Shown here: positions 33,340-45,987 of the stretch, piece by piece
How positions within the stretch are numbered: the first letter of the stretch is position 1
Layout: every line of letters starts with the position of its first letter
Assembly (NCBI GenBank): GCA_949316495.1
Contig: OX439010.1
Location: 24,309,766-24,373,765, forward strand
Direction of reading: 5' to 3'
Origin: Amphiduros pacificus
Lineage: Eukaryota > Annelida > Polychaeta > Phyllodocida > Hesionidae
Length of the DNA: 64,000 nucleotides
The notes under the pieces: generated by a model
Seen by the model: only the letters and a program-made list of their open reading frames with translations
Told to the model about the DNA's origin: nothing
The model's database searches: none
Translations under genes and position numbers: made by a program

Positions 33340-35460
33340 TCTTCGTCTATTGATGCGCTTTGGATGAGATACATGCTGAAAAGAGACACAAAAGGAAATT
33401 TGAAAGGAAATATGACAAGTCAAAACTTGAGTGTGATAAAATACAATTTCAAATACAACGTAACAAATACAATAACATGATAAGAATGGCTAAATGCAAT
33501 TTCTTCTCTGAAAAAATAGATGAAAATAAATCAGATCCAAAGAAACTCTTCAAGATATTAAATAAACTCCTACACACAAATGAGGATACCCCCTTTCCTA
33601 AAAATGATGATAAAAAAGAATTAGCAACAGAATTTAATAACTTTTTTCTGGAAAAAATTACAAAACTACGGCATGAAATGGATTTTAGCACTCCAAAAAA
33701 TGACCCCTTAGTCGAGGAGCCAAAATTTGAAACAAACCTAAATAAATTTGAACCACTGACTGGTGACGATGTTAAAAAATTGCTAAAAAAAAGCAGCAAA
33801 GAAGTCTTGTGAGCTTGACCCCCTCCCTACATGAGTGAATGCATGACCCAGTTGCTTCCATTAATAACTGAAATTATAAATAAATCTATTACTTTAGGTA
33901 ACATGCCTGATGATCTTTAAGAGGCAATTATCAGACCCTTGATTAAAAAACTTGATCTAGAATAAATTAAGAAAAATTACAGACCTGTCTCAAACTTAGC
34001 ATATTTATCAAAACTTATTGAAAGGGCTGTAGCAAAACAATTCTCCCTATCTGCTCTACCATATACGCTGCATTTTCAGAGCGCTGCAATCGTATTTGAC
34101 CCAATTCTTTGCACACGGCACATCCGGGAGCAGCGGCAACAGCCTGTTTGGGGCATTGTCGCCTCTGCCTTTCATCTTTCCATCGTTGTTTTTGTCAGTT
34201 TTGCCTCCGTATTGTTTACATAAATTACGTAGTTTGCAATATACTTATATAAAGATTACACAACAAACACGCTTTAGCGTTGACATTAGCGTGTCAATGT
34301 ACGATGTCAGTCTGAAATTTCCCTCCCATCTTGAAGCAAGGCAGGCGGAAGTTTACAACACAACATCTTTCCCGTCATGCACGGCTCTCTCGCGCCAATT
34401 TCGTCATTTTTTCACGGACCAGCTAAAAATCCAGGAGAGCAGATAGCGAGAATTTGTTGCCCATTTGGTGCAAAACGACATTCGAAGTATGTTCCAGTCA
34501 GCGTACAAGTAATTTCATAGCACTGAAACTGCCTTACTTAAGGTTCAGAATGATTTATTAATCGACATTGATGGGAATAAAGCGGTAATGCTGATATTAC
34601 TTGACCTCTCAGCGGCCTTTGACACTATTGACCACAGAATATTATTAAATCGGTTAGAAAAAAGATGTGGTATTGGTGGTACTGCACTGAAATGGTTCAA
34701 ATCCTATTTATCAAATAGGAAACAATGTGTCACTATTGATGGTAAAAAATCTGAAAATATGAATATAAATTATGGTGTTCCACAGGGTTCTGTACTGGGC
34801 CCCATCTTATTCACAATGTAATTGGAGCCACTGGCTGATTTAATTGAGCAGTATGGCTTAAGGCATCATGTCTATGCGGATGACACCCAGCTCTACATCA
34901 CTCTGGACCCTAAATCGAATGAAGGAATGGAAAGATCTACAAAAGAGATGGAAGAATGCATAAGCAAAATAAGGATATTCTTACTGGAAAATAAAATGAA
35001 AATTAATGATGGTAAAACTGAGATGCTTATCTGTGGAAAATATTCAATTCTGAAAAATAAAAATATTCTTAGTAACAGTTGGACAATCTGATATTCCCAG
35101 ATCATCCAACGTCAAAGATCTGGGTGTAATCCTAGATCAAGAATTATCAATGAAGCAGCAAATCAAGAAAATATGCAAAAATGGCTATTTCCATGTCAGA
35201 AATTTATCTAGAATACGAGGTTGTCTGAATGAGAAGACTACAAATACGCTGGCACATTCCTTTATTACCTCTACACTGGACTATGGTAACTCTCTACTGG
35301 CGGGAATGCCGAAATGTGAACTGGCTAAACTGCAGAAATTGATGAACACTGCAGCCAGGGTAGTAGGGAAATTAAAGAAAAATGATCATATCACCCCAAA
35401 GCTGATGGATTATTATTATTATGTTATCAACTAATATTGCTTGGAAATGGCTTCCAATTG
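33340..35460 (+). mobile_element. Broken CR1/L2-like LINE (reverse transcriptase remains)
   Basis: 33360-33812 encodes the charged linker before the reverse transcriptase (IRMAKCNFFSEKIDENKSDP). About 33810-34040 holds an RT start with in-frame stops (KNYRPVSNLAYLSKLIERAV). 34560-35090 holds RT core motifs LILLDLSAAFDTIDH, YGVPQGSVLGPILF and YADDTQLY, with one stop codon between GPILFTM and LEPLADLI. 35150-35434 holds the RT C-terminal part (KDLGVIL.., FITSTLDYGNSLL..). YADDTQLY and DLSAAFDTIDH place it in the CR1/L2/Jockey group. It is interrupted by a MITE at 34037-34458. No complete endonuclease or 3' tail was identified. Confidence 0.88.
34037..34458. mobile_element. MITE copy 1, inserted in the LINE
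   Basis: The ends AACAATTCTCCCTATCTGCT and AGCAGATAGCGAGAATTTGTT are inverted copies of about 22 bp. The inside (TTTGACCCAATTCTTTGCAC.., AATTTCCCTCCCATCTTGAA.., CCAGCTAAAAATCCAGGAGA) matches copy 2 at 61558-61974 in the same orientation. It splits the LINE RT between RAVAKQ and FQSAYK. No transposase is present, and target duplications are not clear. Confidence 0.85.
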
Positions 35461-35699
35461 ATAGAGCATGAAATTCTGAGTAAGTTTAGTTCAAGTTTGG
35501 TGTAAATCCCACAATTAGAACAGAAAAGACAAGCAAAAGTCTGATCGATAAGAGTGATATTAGTGGAACTTACATAATCAGCATTAAAAGACAGAACTTT
35601 GCATTTCATTGTGCTATAAAATTGGTTTATTTACCAAATTAAATACTTTTAGATGATGAACAAATATGATTTTAACCACCCCATCAGTCTACATTGATT

Positions 35700-35830
35700 G
35701 CTACATTTTTGTACTTATTTAAGTTTTTGTCTATTTTAATTTTTGTTTTGTTTGTTGTAATTTTTGTTTTGTTTGGTGTAACTTTTGTTTTGTTTATTTT
35801 AATTTTTGTTTTGTTAATTATTTTTTCCCA
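35700..35830. repeat. TTTTGTTTTG low-complexity tandem repeat
   Basis: Four to five degenerate units of about 27 bp with TAATTTTTGTTTTGTTTG. The 60-codon frame that spans it is a repeat artefact. Confidence 0.75.
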
Positions 35831-36259
35831 TCCATTTTACACGTGGAGCACCACTTTTTCTTGTTTTGTAAACTAATGGCCTGTATTATAAAATTGTGAA
35901 AAGTAAGAATTTTTGTACACGCTTTGGTCCCTCTCTTGAGACTTGAGATGTGACAGGGAATGGATCTCAAAAGAGGGAATATCGCGCGTTACCCTGTGAT
36001 TGGTATGGGCATAGGGAAATTTTAGTCATTTCATATGGGTTTGAATTGCCATTGCATTTGAATATATTCAGGACTATAAACCAAGAAAATGCAGGGATGA
36101 CATCATGACATCATGGTGTGATGATGACATCAGTGACAAAACAGAAAGTTCAGCATCGTCACCAATCAATGAGTGAAATTTTGTCTTGTTTTGTTTGGTT
36201 TGTTGAAATTTTTGTTTAGTTGTTTTTTGTGTTGTTTCTATATTTTTTGGTTTCTTTGT

Positions 36260-36412
36260 TTAACCCTGAACAGATTATGAATTAGGGATGTCAATGTCTA
36301 CCACACGCGACAGATATCATTTTGTAATATTCTGAAGGGCTCCAACTCATTACAATGTAATCATAATAATGACGTCAGACAGTTTGGATCATGAATTTAC
36401 TGTAGTGCAATG
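36260..36412 (-). mobile_element. Partial copy of a TTAA-flanked MITE
   Basis: It starts with TTAACCCTGAACAG (36260). It runs through GGGATGTCAATG, then TTACAATGTAATCATAATAATGACGTCAGAC and GATCATGAA. These are diverged inverse counterparts of the right half of the element at 62324-62983. The far end was not found. Confidence 0.55.
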
Positions 36413-36945
36413 GCGGGTTTCCATCTTGTTTTTCTTATTGATTTTTCTTTTTGAGTTTTTTGTGCACTTTTGATTTTGATTGTGCAGTTCCGGTGTGTTG
36501 TTTTCTATGGGGCAGTATGGCAACCCACAATCGGTCTATGCACATATACTTGTCCCGAAGAATTTTGAAACCATTTTAAAGTGGTTTCAAAATAAATTTG
36601 ACACTCTTTACTAAAAATCTTTTATATGAGTGTATAAATATGTAGCAATTGTCCCCTTTGTGGCAGTGCTTGTCTCATCTGTATACATGCCACCCTCAGG
36701 CAACCAGTTTTCCAAAATAAAGTTAAATGTTACTGGCAGTGATGTTAAAGGGCCTACATTGTCTCGTACAGTTTGGACACTTTCATCTTCATGATTATAT
36801 TTTTTCCTGACAAATATTAAAAACTGGCCTGGCAGTTATCCAATTGTTTGAATGTCAAATTTATCAAAGGTGTTTCATCTGTTTTGAGACCAGTCACCTA
36901 AATATTAGCCTATCACCTGTATGGCTCCCTGTCCATCTGTGTCAG

Positions 36946-37004
36946 ACTTTGTTGTGCACAGGAATGAATTTATTCCTCAGACTTCCAGTAGCCAAGCAGT
37001 CATG
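36946..37004 (+). CDS. Candidate internal exon, gene unknown
   Basis: The acceptor CATCTGTGTCAG and donor CATG/GTAAGA enclose 59 nt. Two frames are open: phase 0 reads TLLCTGMNLFLRLPVAKQS, and phase 1 reads FVVHRNEFIPQTSSSQAVM. Phase 0 would fit after the exon ending at 31290, but neither phase joins in frame to the next candidate exon at 37751. It could be an untranslated exon of the glycosidase gene or chance. Confidence 0.2.
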
Positions 37005-37384
37005 GTAAGAATAATTCGCACAGATCCATATCTAATGAGGAAATATGTGGCAGTCAAGGCAAGAGATTTTATAGTTGACCAAGGCCATAACTTTTTAGTA
37101 TTTAGATACACTCTTATAGTATGGAGGAAAATTATAAAGCACATTGATCTGTGGGTTCTGTTCACACGGCTGCCCAAAGGAAACATAATTTTTTGGGAGA
37201 AATGTAGTTCTTTCAGCATCATTGGGTGATTACCTACTTAAAGAACTAATTTGTAAAGAAAGACAAATGGAGCCAAAATAACGATGCAGCTATTTGGGAT
37301 TTTTGGATTGGAGAACTGTGAATTATCTGCCTGCGATCATATAAATATGTAATTTATAGAAAAAATGTGTGTGTGTGTGTGTAT

Positions 37385-37690
37385 GTAAACTCAAGAACAA
37401 AAAGCAGCTTTATGAGACGACTTATAAGCAACAGGTGAAAACCCTGGACGAGTTCAATGGACAGTGACCGTCACCTACTTTCCAAGGTCACAGGGACAAT
37501 TTTGTGAAATCCCAAGCATCAAGATAACTCAAGAGCAAATGATGGCAGCTTCATGAGACTTGACACACATAAGCATCTGGTGAAGACCTCAGACTTCTTT
37601 GATGAAACATGACCTTCACCTACTTTTCAAGGTCACAGAGACAATTGTGTGAAATTGTCACACAATTGTCCCTGTGACCTTGAAAGTTTA
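37385..37690 (-). mobile_element. Fragment of 'pearl'-like core repeats, reversed
   Basis: About two 147-bp core units in reverse orientation (TTTTCAAGGTCACAG..GACAATT..GTGAAAT, CTTATAAGCAACAGGTGAAAA) are followed by a short inverted piece CACAATTGTCCCTGTGACCT. It lies just upstream of the glycosidase first coding exon. A (GT)n run lies at 37366-37382. Confidence 0.75.
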
Positions 37691-37814
37691 TAATAATCAA
37701 AATAAATTATGATTTTATAATTTAATTTTTTTGTTTTGTTTGATTGTCAGATGTAGGTGGTTCCAGACTCATTCCTGTGACATAAGCTGTGAAAACGTCC
37801 CAAATTACGGCAAC

Positions 37815-40800
37815 ATGAGCGAGGCTAACACATCAACAGTACGCTCCATGGCAGAGCTCCTGGTCTTGGACAAGAATCACCGGGACGAGGCAGATGGCGC
37901 CACAGACCAACATAGTGACACTGAGGGGGGACTGGACGAAGTCGGATACAACAAGGAGGCTCGCACCTACAGCACAGACATGGACGACGGATTTAAGAGA
38001 ACTGCTTCGGTCAGATCCAGGGTATTATACTAGGCATGCGTGCTTAACCAGCATGGCGGTGTTGTTTCTTCTCAGCTCTATTCAGCACCCTTGCAAGACT
38101 ATCAAATTAATATATAATTGGGAACATTATGTTTTATTAAACAGTGTCCCTGTAAAATATATTGATGAATTTATCATGCTTCATTGGAAATTAATTTTAA
38201 TTTTTTTGATATTTTGAAAAATCGGCCGAACAACTTTCCAGTTTTTACCTGTCATTGTTTATTTGTTCTCAAGATATTAATAAAAGAGTTGATATCTCCA
38301 AAATTAGATTAATTATCAAATCCTGACTTGATATTGAAAACTGAAATCTGGCAAATTGGCTATATACAGGACGAGTTTTCGCAAGGGTACTTGAATCAAA
38401 GTTCTGTTTTTCTCATCTTGTTCTAATACTTACTGATTAAACCATTAAAATCGAGTGCAACATTGAGTGTAAGAGCTTGTAATAACAAAAAAATAGTTCC
38501 ATGATAATTACCTTGCAAGCGAATTTTGGTGTCAAAACAAAATTTGGACAAAATACAAAGTTTTGAAATAATCTTCACAACCTTGACTTCTGTATTGTTA
38601 TCAAAAAAATTGAAAGCTTATATCAGTGGACATAAACCTCGACAATACAACCAATCCAGTCCTGCACTCAAAAGCTCATTGTTCAACTCATAAATTCCAA
38701 ATAAATGTACATATTTTAGATTTTGATGTTTGCCTATAGTTTATTAACAATCAATTGAAAATGCAAAATAGTATTTTTTGGATGAAGTTTTTCCTTCTGA
38801 AACTTGTGGATCTTCTCTTTTGAATGTTTCCATGGTGATGGAATGGTGTGTGATTCTTCTGCCTGTACATCTTAAGCATGTCAGAACATCTTGCAGGTAT
38901 GCAGCTGAAGTCAAGCTCACTAGAGGGCATTGCATGTAGGCTGAAGCTACCAAGTATTAATGAAAACAGTAAAGTAAAGAAAATCAAAGACATAAAGGTT
39001 CCAAAATATCATAAAGGTACCAAAATATCACAGTTATTTTACTGAGGACAATGGAAAAGTTCATGAACTCTACCTATGTGAATTAAGCATTCTGTATCCG
39101 CTATCTCCTCAAATTCCACACTCAGTAAGAAAACGAGTTTTGTACCTTAAAGGGTTTTATACATTTCAATGAAATACACTTCAGACTATAGACATACTGG
39201 TACTTTTAACATTAAGCAAGAAATAATTTACAAATTCAATATGTTTGTATTTGTTTTGATTTCTAAAGGGAACTTAAGCAGTGAAGAATGCTAACAATTG
39301 AAGAATGCTTCACTCTGAAACCTCAAATCATAAAACAACACTTACTTCTCAATACATCTCAATTAAATGTATAAATAAAACTGAAAATATATTCTACAAA
39401 TCAATGGCACAATTAGATTTTGAAATAAATTTTAATTTTAAGGTAGGTATATTAAGCATATAGATATTTAAGTAAATTTGGACAATACCGATGTGTGTAG
39501 AAATGCAAGAAATCGAACAGATTCTCAAATGGTAAAAGATTGTGATTTACAGATAAATATTATGATTTTTGAATAACATCATAGTGAATTATAAATAGAT
39601 ATCAATGTAGGGACAACTACTCAGACAGAAATTTATAAAAGAAGACAATGATTAACATGCAAAGACACACTACAAATAATGAAATCAAGTAATCATGTAA
39701 TAAGAGAACAAAAAAAACTCAAAGACACACACCCCGCAAATGATTAAATGATCCCAGAAGAAAACAAAGAAAAACACATTGCAAATGATGAAATTATAAG
39801 ACAACAAAGACATACAAAGACAAAACATGCAAAGACAGGAGAACATCAAAACAAAGACAAACACATTGCAAATGATGAAATCACCTGATAAAAAACTAAG
39901 ACAAACACATTGCAAATGATATAATTGCCTGATAAGAAAACAGAAATTAAAAGTCAAATATAAGTAAAGACAATTAATGCAAAGACAGCAGATGTGAAGA
40001 GAGCATAACATAAAGCAAGCATAACACATTCAAAGACAGCCCTGTTAAAATGGAGACAGAATAACATTCAAAGACAGCATAACTCAAAGACAGCATGACA
40101 CTCAAATGCAGCACTGTTTATTGAAATAAAAGCAGCATGACATTTAAAAACAGCATGACATTTAAAGACAGCATAACATTTAAAGACAGCATAACATCTA
40201 GAGACAGCATGACACTCAAATACAGCACTGTTTATTGAAATTAAAGCAGGGTGACATTTAAAGACAGCATAATATTTAAAGACACCATAACATTCAGACA
40301 CGCTAATGTTCAAAGAAAATCATAACAATGGTAGACAGCATTCAAAGACACAATAATGTGCAAATTTAGAATAATCTTGCAACATTTTTCCCTCGCGTAT
40401 ACCAAGATTGAAACACAATTAGTATAACAATAATGTATATATAATATTCTCCTTGGATTCCTAATATTAATGTGTGGTTTAGGAGTGTGCATCTACAAGT
40501 CATGGCATGGGTGAATTGCTGTTTTGAAGGATTGGTATTAAAAGTTAATATAAAAAAATGATCTGCGACCTGCAAATATATTGTTGGTGAAATGAAAGTT
40601 GTCTTTTTTGGGAGTAATTGTTCATTAACTCATTGTTTAAGTATATTAGCAGGAAAGTCTTTTCAGAAATAAGTAGAAGATTTTTTGTGTACCGAAATCA
40701 ATTTGAAGAAAGCCAAAAGGAATTTGGGACAAATTTGTAAAACAAAAAACAGCAAAATGTTAAAGGATATTGCAACTCTCATATCATATTACAACCAACA

Positions 40801-43800
40801 TGAGTCGGTGTAAATTAGGATTTGTACAGTACTAATTTAACCTCCAATAAAGATTAGCCTGCAGATAAATGCCAAAAAATTATCAGTTCATAATATGATC
40901 ATAAGTTGTTAGTTATAATAAGTTACAACATGAAAAGACAGAAATGGGATCCTACACTTTTATGTAAACTTCATCTTTAGATTTATCCATTTTTTGATAT
41001 CAGATATTTTTTTATTGAAAATTTAAATTTAAGAACATACACTACTTTTGATATTTAAAAGAATAATTGTTTTAAAATGTGACATATTGACAGATGAGTG
41101 TGATGATCAGACCAAAGAAGTCCAAGCAGTATGCTCTGAAGATCGTTGTGGCAGCCATGTTTGTTGTCATAGTAACGGGCATCGTACTTGTCTATCACTT
41201 CTACCACAAGCAAAAATATCTACTGGAACTGGGCGTCAAAATACAGATCAATGAATACAATAAGGTACACGCATGTAGTAGATCAATTCATTGTCTGAAT
41301 TCATGTAAGGATAATAATCAAATACATTATTTGTCTGAATCCTTATTGTAAAATACAATTTTTTTAAATTAAATTTGTCGACTGTTGTGCTTCAGATCAG
41401 TGAATGCAGTATGATGTTTATGAAATCATGTTCTCAGTTTCATGTTGAAGATTTGGCACTTTTTAATTAAATTCTTAGTTCTAAGCTGCAAAGTGTCAGA
41501 CATAATGATGTCATTCATGATGACAATAGGGTTCTTGATCAAAATATTCAAGCTATCCTTCCAGCACAGATAAAACTTACAAGCTGATCAATTCTTACTA
41601 CATCACTTACCAGATATAAAAGGACATTCATCCCCACATAAAGCAATTTTATTCAAATTTATATTATATTTCAAGTACATTCTATGAATAATTGCAGGTG
41701 AAATAAAATTACCATTTAAACCCAATAAAGCAACTTTTATTGGAATTAATATTGTTACGGAAGTATATTTGAATATACAATTGCAACTTTATAAAGGAGA
41801 TTTATCATTGAGAACCATAAAAGCAATCTTAATCCATTTTTAGCTGTGCAGAGCAAAGTTTTTTATCATGTGAGCTCCTTGGAAAATGTCTTGGACAACT
41901 TCATCAATGACCCCTCTGTGACTTTTTTGACCTTGAAAAGTAGGTCAAGTTACCAGGCCCATTGCTTGAAACAAAAGGGATGAGTGTACCTGTATCTCTG
42001 ATGCCAATTTTTTTATGATTTTTGAAAAAATCTAATAGTTATCCTATCGCCAAGTTGTCAGGGAGGCTGCCATTTTGAATAACATGGCAAATATCAGCCA
42101 CTGAGAATCGAGATAACAAATTCAACATGCATTTTGATTGCTCGAAATTATCATCTGCTCAAGTTTGCTCTGGAAAAGGATTTTACAGATCATTTATGAC
42201 ACACTTTGCTTACATTTCCACAAATATTACAAAAACGCAAGGAACAACAAAAATTACTTTTTATATTTGTGTGTATGGTTGCAGGTGTTGTGGATGGAGG
42301 ATGATGAGGACGAGGTGTTGGTGAAGGCTAAGCTGGGAGTAGACATCCCAGATGCTACTCTACCCCGAGACTGCTCCCTGGACAAAACACGATCTCACCA
42401 CCTCTGCCTCACATGGAAGTACTATGCAGAACTGTGGATAGAATACTTCATGAAAAGCCAGGACAACGCCACGTGTTACATGATCCAGTGGCATCCCATC
42501 AAGGATAACTTCCGGCCCAGAGATTGCTTCTACCTCGATGACGCTCACTGGTACGGAGGAGGCCTCCTCAAGGATCAGAAATGGCCCATTGATAAGATGA
42601 ACGTTACCCAGCGAGCGTTTGTGACAGGACGGGGGTACAAAACGAGCACATTTGGGCCGATGGTGGATCCATATTGGTTATCCTCTCAGGGGATCTCGGT
42701 CATCGTCAATGACGACGTGCCTCTTCATGTCAGCATCACGGACATGAAATTTGATGTTTTGAAAACCAAAGGCGGCGAGCATGAGAAAATGGCTATGCCC
42801 ACGGGACGCTATATGTGCCTGATGGCTGATAATACCAAGCACCCGTACAAAAAAGCAGATGAAGTTTGGTCGTCGCTATTAAATTATACAGTTTGTTGGA
42901 GTAAATCTATTATGAAGGCTCATAAAAATGCAATAGATCATGTGACCAAATCTAAACGAGTGGACAAACCAGAAATATCCATTCTTGGCAAACCCATATG
43001 GAGCATGGGATTGCAAAACCCGCAGCAACTTTCACAAGAAGCCGTCTTGAACTATGCCAAAAGTTTGAAAGACTTTCAGTATCAGACTGGACCCATAGTG
43101 ATAGCCCAGGGCTGGGAAGCCCATCCTGGTGACCTTGACTTTGACCTTGAAAAATTTCCCGACCCAGGGTCTATGTTTGACACTTTGCGTTCAATGGGAT
43201 TTGAGGTCTCGCTTACAGTTCATCCATACGTCAGCACATTCAGCAGATTTTTTGGGGAAGGCATAGACAAACACTATTTGTTGCTGGACGCTGGTGGGAA
43301 GGCTCCGGGATTAGTACAAATTTTTGCAGGTCCAGAAGAGGCCACATTCTCACAGGGGTACGGAGGGGTTCTCAATATGAACAAAGATTCAAGTGACTGG
43401 TTTACCAAAAACTTACAAGATCTGAAAAATAAATATAATGTCAGCAGTTTTGTGTTCGCAGGAGGGGATATAGGAACTTTGCCTTTCGAGGCCACTTTTC
43501 CAGATAATCTGACTTTTCCAAACATGTTTACACATAACTATGGGGAAATTGCTCGAAATTTCAAAAGCAATGTACAGGTGTCAACAGCATTCCGTGGGCA
43601 GGGGGAGCCTGTGTTCTTAACACTCCCTGTCTTGGATGGCACATGGAATGACCTACAATCTCTGATTCCCATGATCCTTCACTTAAGTATTATGGGATAT
43701 CCCCTTGTAGTGCCTCCACCTATTGGTGGATCTGGTAACATCAACATGCCAAGTGAAGAACTTTATCTCAGATGGTTAGAAATTGGAGTTTTCTTTCCCA

Positions 43801-44186
43801 TAATGCATTTTGCCTTTCCCCCACATAAAATTAGCAATAGATCTGGTGAGTTAACAGAAATAGCTATTAATCTTCACAATACATTGGTTAAGGCAATCAT
43901 TGAAAATGAGGTGAAGTCAGACAATCTCATTTCAAAACCTTTTATCAAACCCCTGTGGTATATAGAGAACACTAACGAGGCATTTACCATCACTGACGAG
44001 TTCATTGTGGGTGATCACATACTAGTGGCGCCAGTGCTGTACCCAGGTGTCACAGAGAAAATTGTTTATTTTCCTAAAGGCCGGTGGAAGATGCATGATA
44101 CAGATACGATCTATACCGGTCCCTCATGGGAGGAGTTATATGCTCCGCCTGGGCAGATGGCGCCACACTTCATACTACAGGATTAA
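37815..44186 (+). CDS. MYORG-like family 31 glycosidase (possible pseudoenzyme)
   Basis: Type II membrane glycosidase-like protein; human MYORG is an ER/nuclear-envelope alpha-galactosidase (family knowledge). Exons: 37815-38021, 41094-41264 and 42285-44186, all phase 0, giving 759 residues (human 714). Residues 1-69 are a hydrophilic cytosolic tail, and residues 86-106 form a membrane anchor (IVVAAMFVVIVTGIVLVYHF). A lumenal GH31 part follows: GDLDFDLEKFPDPGSMFDTL, LTVHPYVS, SLIPMILHLSIMGYPLVVPP, ELYLRWLEIGVFFPIMHFAF, VGDHILVAPVL. At the nucleophile block human MYORG has SFKFDAGEVSYLP; here it is SFVFAGGDIGTLP, so the nucleophile Asp aligns with Ala518. The acid/base Asp appears kept (VLDGTW, Asp577). 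A neighbouring Asp (GGD) may or may not substitute. The exon frame is open upstream to 37752, so a longer N-terminus cannot be excluded. PolyA signals AATAAA at 44503 and 45225. Confidence 0.88.
38022..41093. other. First coding intron of the glycosidase gene
   Basis: AT-rich. It contains a diverged array with AAAGACAAACACATTGCAAA..GATGAAATCA (about 39690-39935, roughly 55-bp spacing) and a 17-18 bp AAAGACAGCATAACATTT array (about 40020-40300). In the second, a larger block including GCACTGTTTATTGAAAT occurs twice (about 40110 and 40226). No nested gene was seen. Confidence 0.6.
42050..42178. repeat. Dispersed repeat, copy 1
   Basis: TTGTCAGGGAGGC..CCATTTTGAATAACATG.. to TTATCATCTGCTCAAGT matches 50865-51000 with moderate divergence, in the same orientation. 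It lies in the last glycosidase intron, 100 bp before the acceptor. Confidence 0.75.
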
Positions 44187-45987
44187 CATATCAACTCCAC
44201 AGTATCACTGAAATATAGCTTTTCTTCTTTTTGCTGGGCATACCTTAATGAAAATATTTACGTTCTGCTTTCGTATAATGTATTTGATATACATTTTTTC
44301 TGTCAAGATCTGGAAATGATGTGCCATTATATCATATGCTAATATCTGGGATAGTTAGTGTTTTGTTCAAGGTCTCAAAAAACTTCCTGGGGAATATTGG
44401 CTCTGAATCAATTTGAAGCAATATGCTGTTCAATTTTACTTTCTATGTTATTTTTACAAACATTTTTACAAACAGTGTTGAAGGTTTCTACGTTTCTTCA
44501 AGAATAAAAAGTGGAAATAGTGAAATTAGGCCAGCATTTTTGTTTCCAGATCTCTTACTATAGTTCTGGTCAGTTCACAAATAATGTATACTGAAAAATA
44601 TTTAGGGAATCAATTGATGTTGAACTTTGAAGATTTGGTCTGATGTGCACCTGCTTGCAATGTGAGCACAGAATCCATGTGATATTTAGAATCCATTCCA
44701 AACCCCTCCTTAGTATTTCTATTTATCCTTTGATTAATTTATTTACCACAATGACAAGATTATCCCTATTATTACATAACAAGTGATCACAGGCTTGCTT
44801 GTATGTTAACTCACTTCAATCTGGGAAGAGATATTTGCACAACTTGTTTTAGTTTCCATATATCATTTTATACATGCATTGATGTGTAGCTCTGCTTGTA
44901 CATACATTTAGATATTGTCCGTGCATTATATTTTTGGTGCAATAGCACAAATCTTCTGCAAAACATGTCTCCGAGGTTTGTACTTTTACATAGTAATGTA
45001 AATAGTTGGGTACTTTTCAATCTTAAAACATATCAAATGATAGATTTAAGTAGTTTTTTGTTTTGTTTGTTTATTATTAATATTTACAACCATTATAGTC
45101 AGTGACAGAATTTTTGTGTGGGCTGGGACAATAGTGAACAAAAGTCAAAGGGATTGCATTGGTGGGATGAAATTGGTTTTGCCAAGTAAACTTATTGGTG
45201 TAAAGCTGTTGGGAGACATACTCAAATAAAGTGTAACCATGTCATGCCAATGATGATGTATCATGAAGTCAAATCCAGATACAGCAATGTGGTAACTGCT
45301 TGTTTCAGTTTTATACAATGTTCAATATAGGCAATGACATGCATTACATTGGTATGCAGTCACTTTTGTATATTTATTTATCATTGGAGCCAGGAATAGA
45401 GTTTTACTTTACACATACAACACATGCAAAAATAAGTTAAGTATTTGAAGTACCCAAGAGTAGAGGTGCTTAATTAAAGAAGCATTCTTGCTAGTGTGGA
45501 CAGGAGGTGTGAAAACTACTACTTGAGCTCATCATCACGCAGGTGTCAAAAAGCACCACAAACTGCAAGGTGTGAAAACTGTCACTTGAGAACAGGGTGA
45601 GGTGAAAGCTTAACAATTATGTAGGTGTGAATATTGACATGAGCTCATTACCAGAGAATCTGCCAATAGATACACAAAAGAGGATGGCTTTATCTGATAG
45701 GACAGTGATTAGACTGGTCAGCTTTCTTGAGGCTACCTATGTCAACACTGAGCACATATTGTGTGTGTCACATGACCCACTGAAGCAGTTTTGGAACATT
45801 TGCCCCATCATTCATGCATTTGCCACCAGAGAAGAAACATGTTCTGTAGATTTGTCAAGTTTAAGGGATAATATACAGAAGCAAATTGTTGATTGGATGG
45901 TTTGGCACATAACCCAACCAATGGCAAGATGGATTTGATGCTTGGTTTCCTGCAAAGTGATCAAACAAAAATGGTGGAAAGAGAATC
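44187..45987. other. Glycosidase 3' UTR and spacer
   Basis: Candidate polyA signals at 44503-44508 and 45225-45230 suggest a 3' UTR of about 0.3-1.1 kb. An open frame at 45627-45938 (103 codons, MNIDMSSLPENLP..) has no recognisable domain and may be chance or part of the 5' leader of the Trunk-like gene. Confidence 0.5.

Noticed and set aside
34096-34446. 116-codon frame MTQFFAHGTSG..
   Set aside because: Lies inside a MITE; the same family at 61.6 kb gives a similar non-coding frame.
45627-45938. 103-codon frame MNIDMSSLPENLP.. considered as a transposase fragment
   Set aside because: No catalytic motif or terminal repeats could be found to support a transposase.
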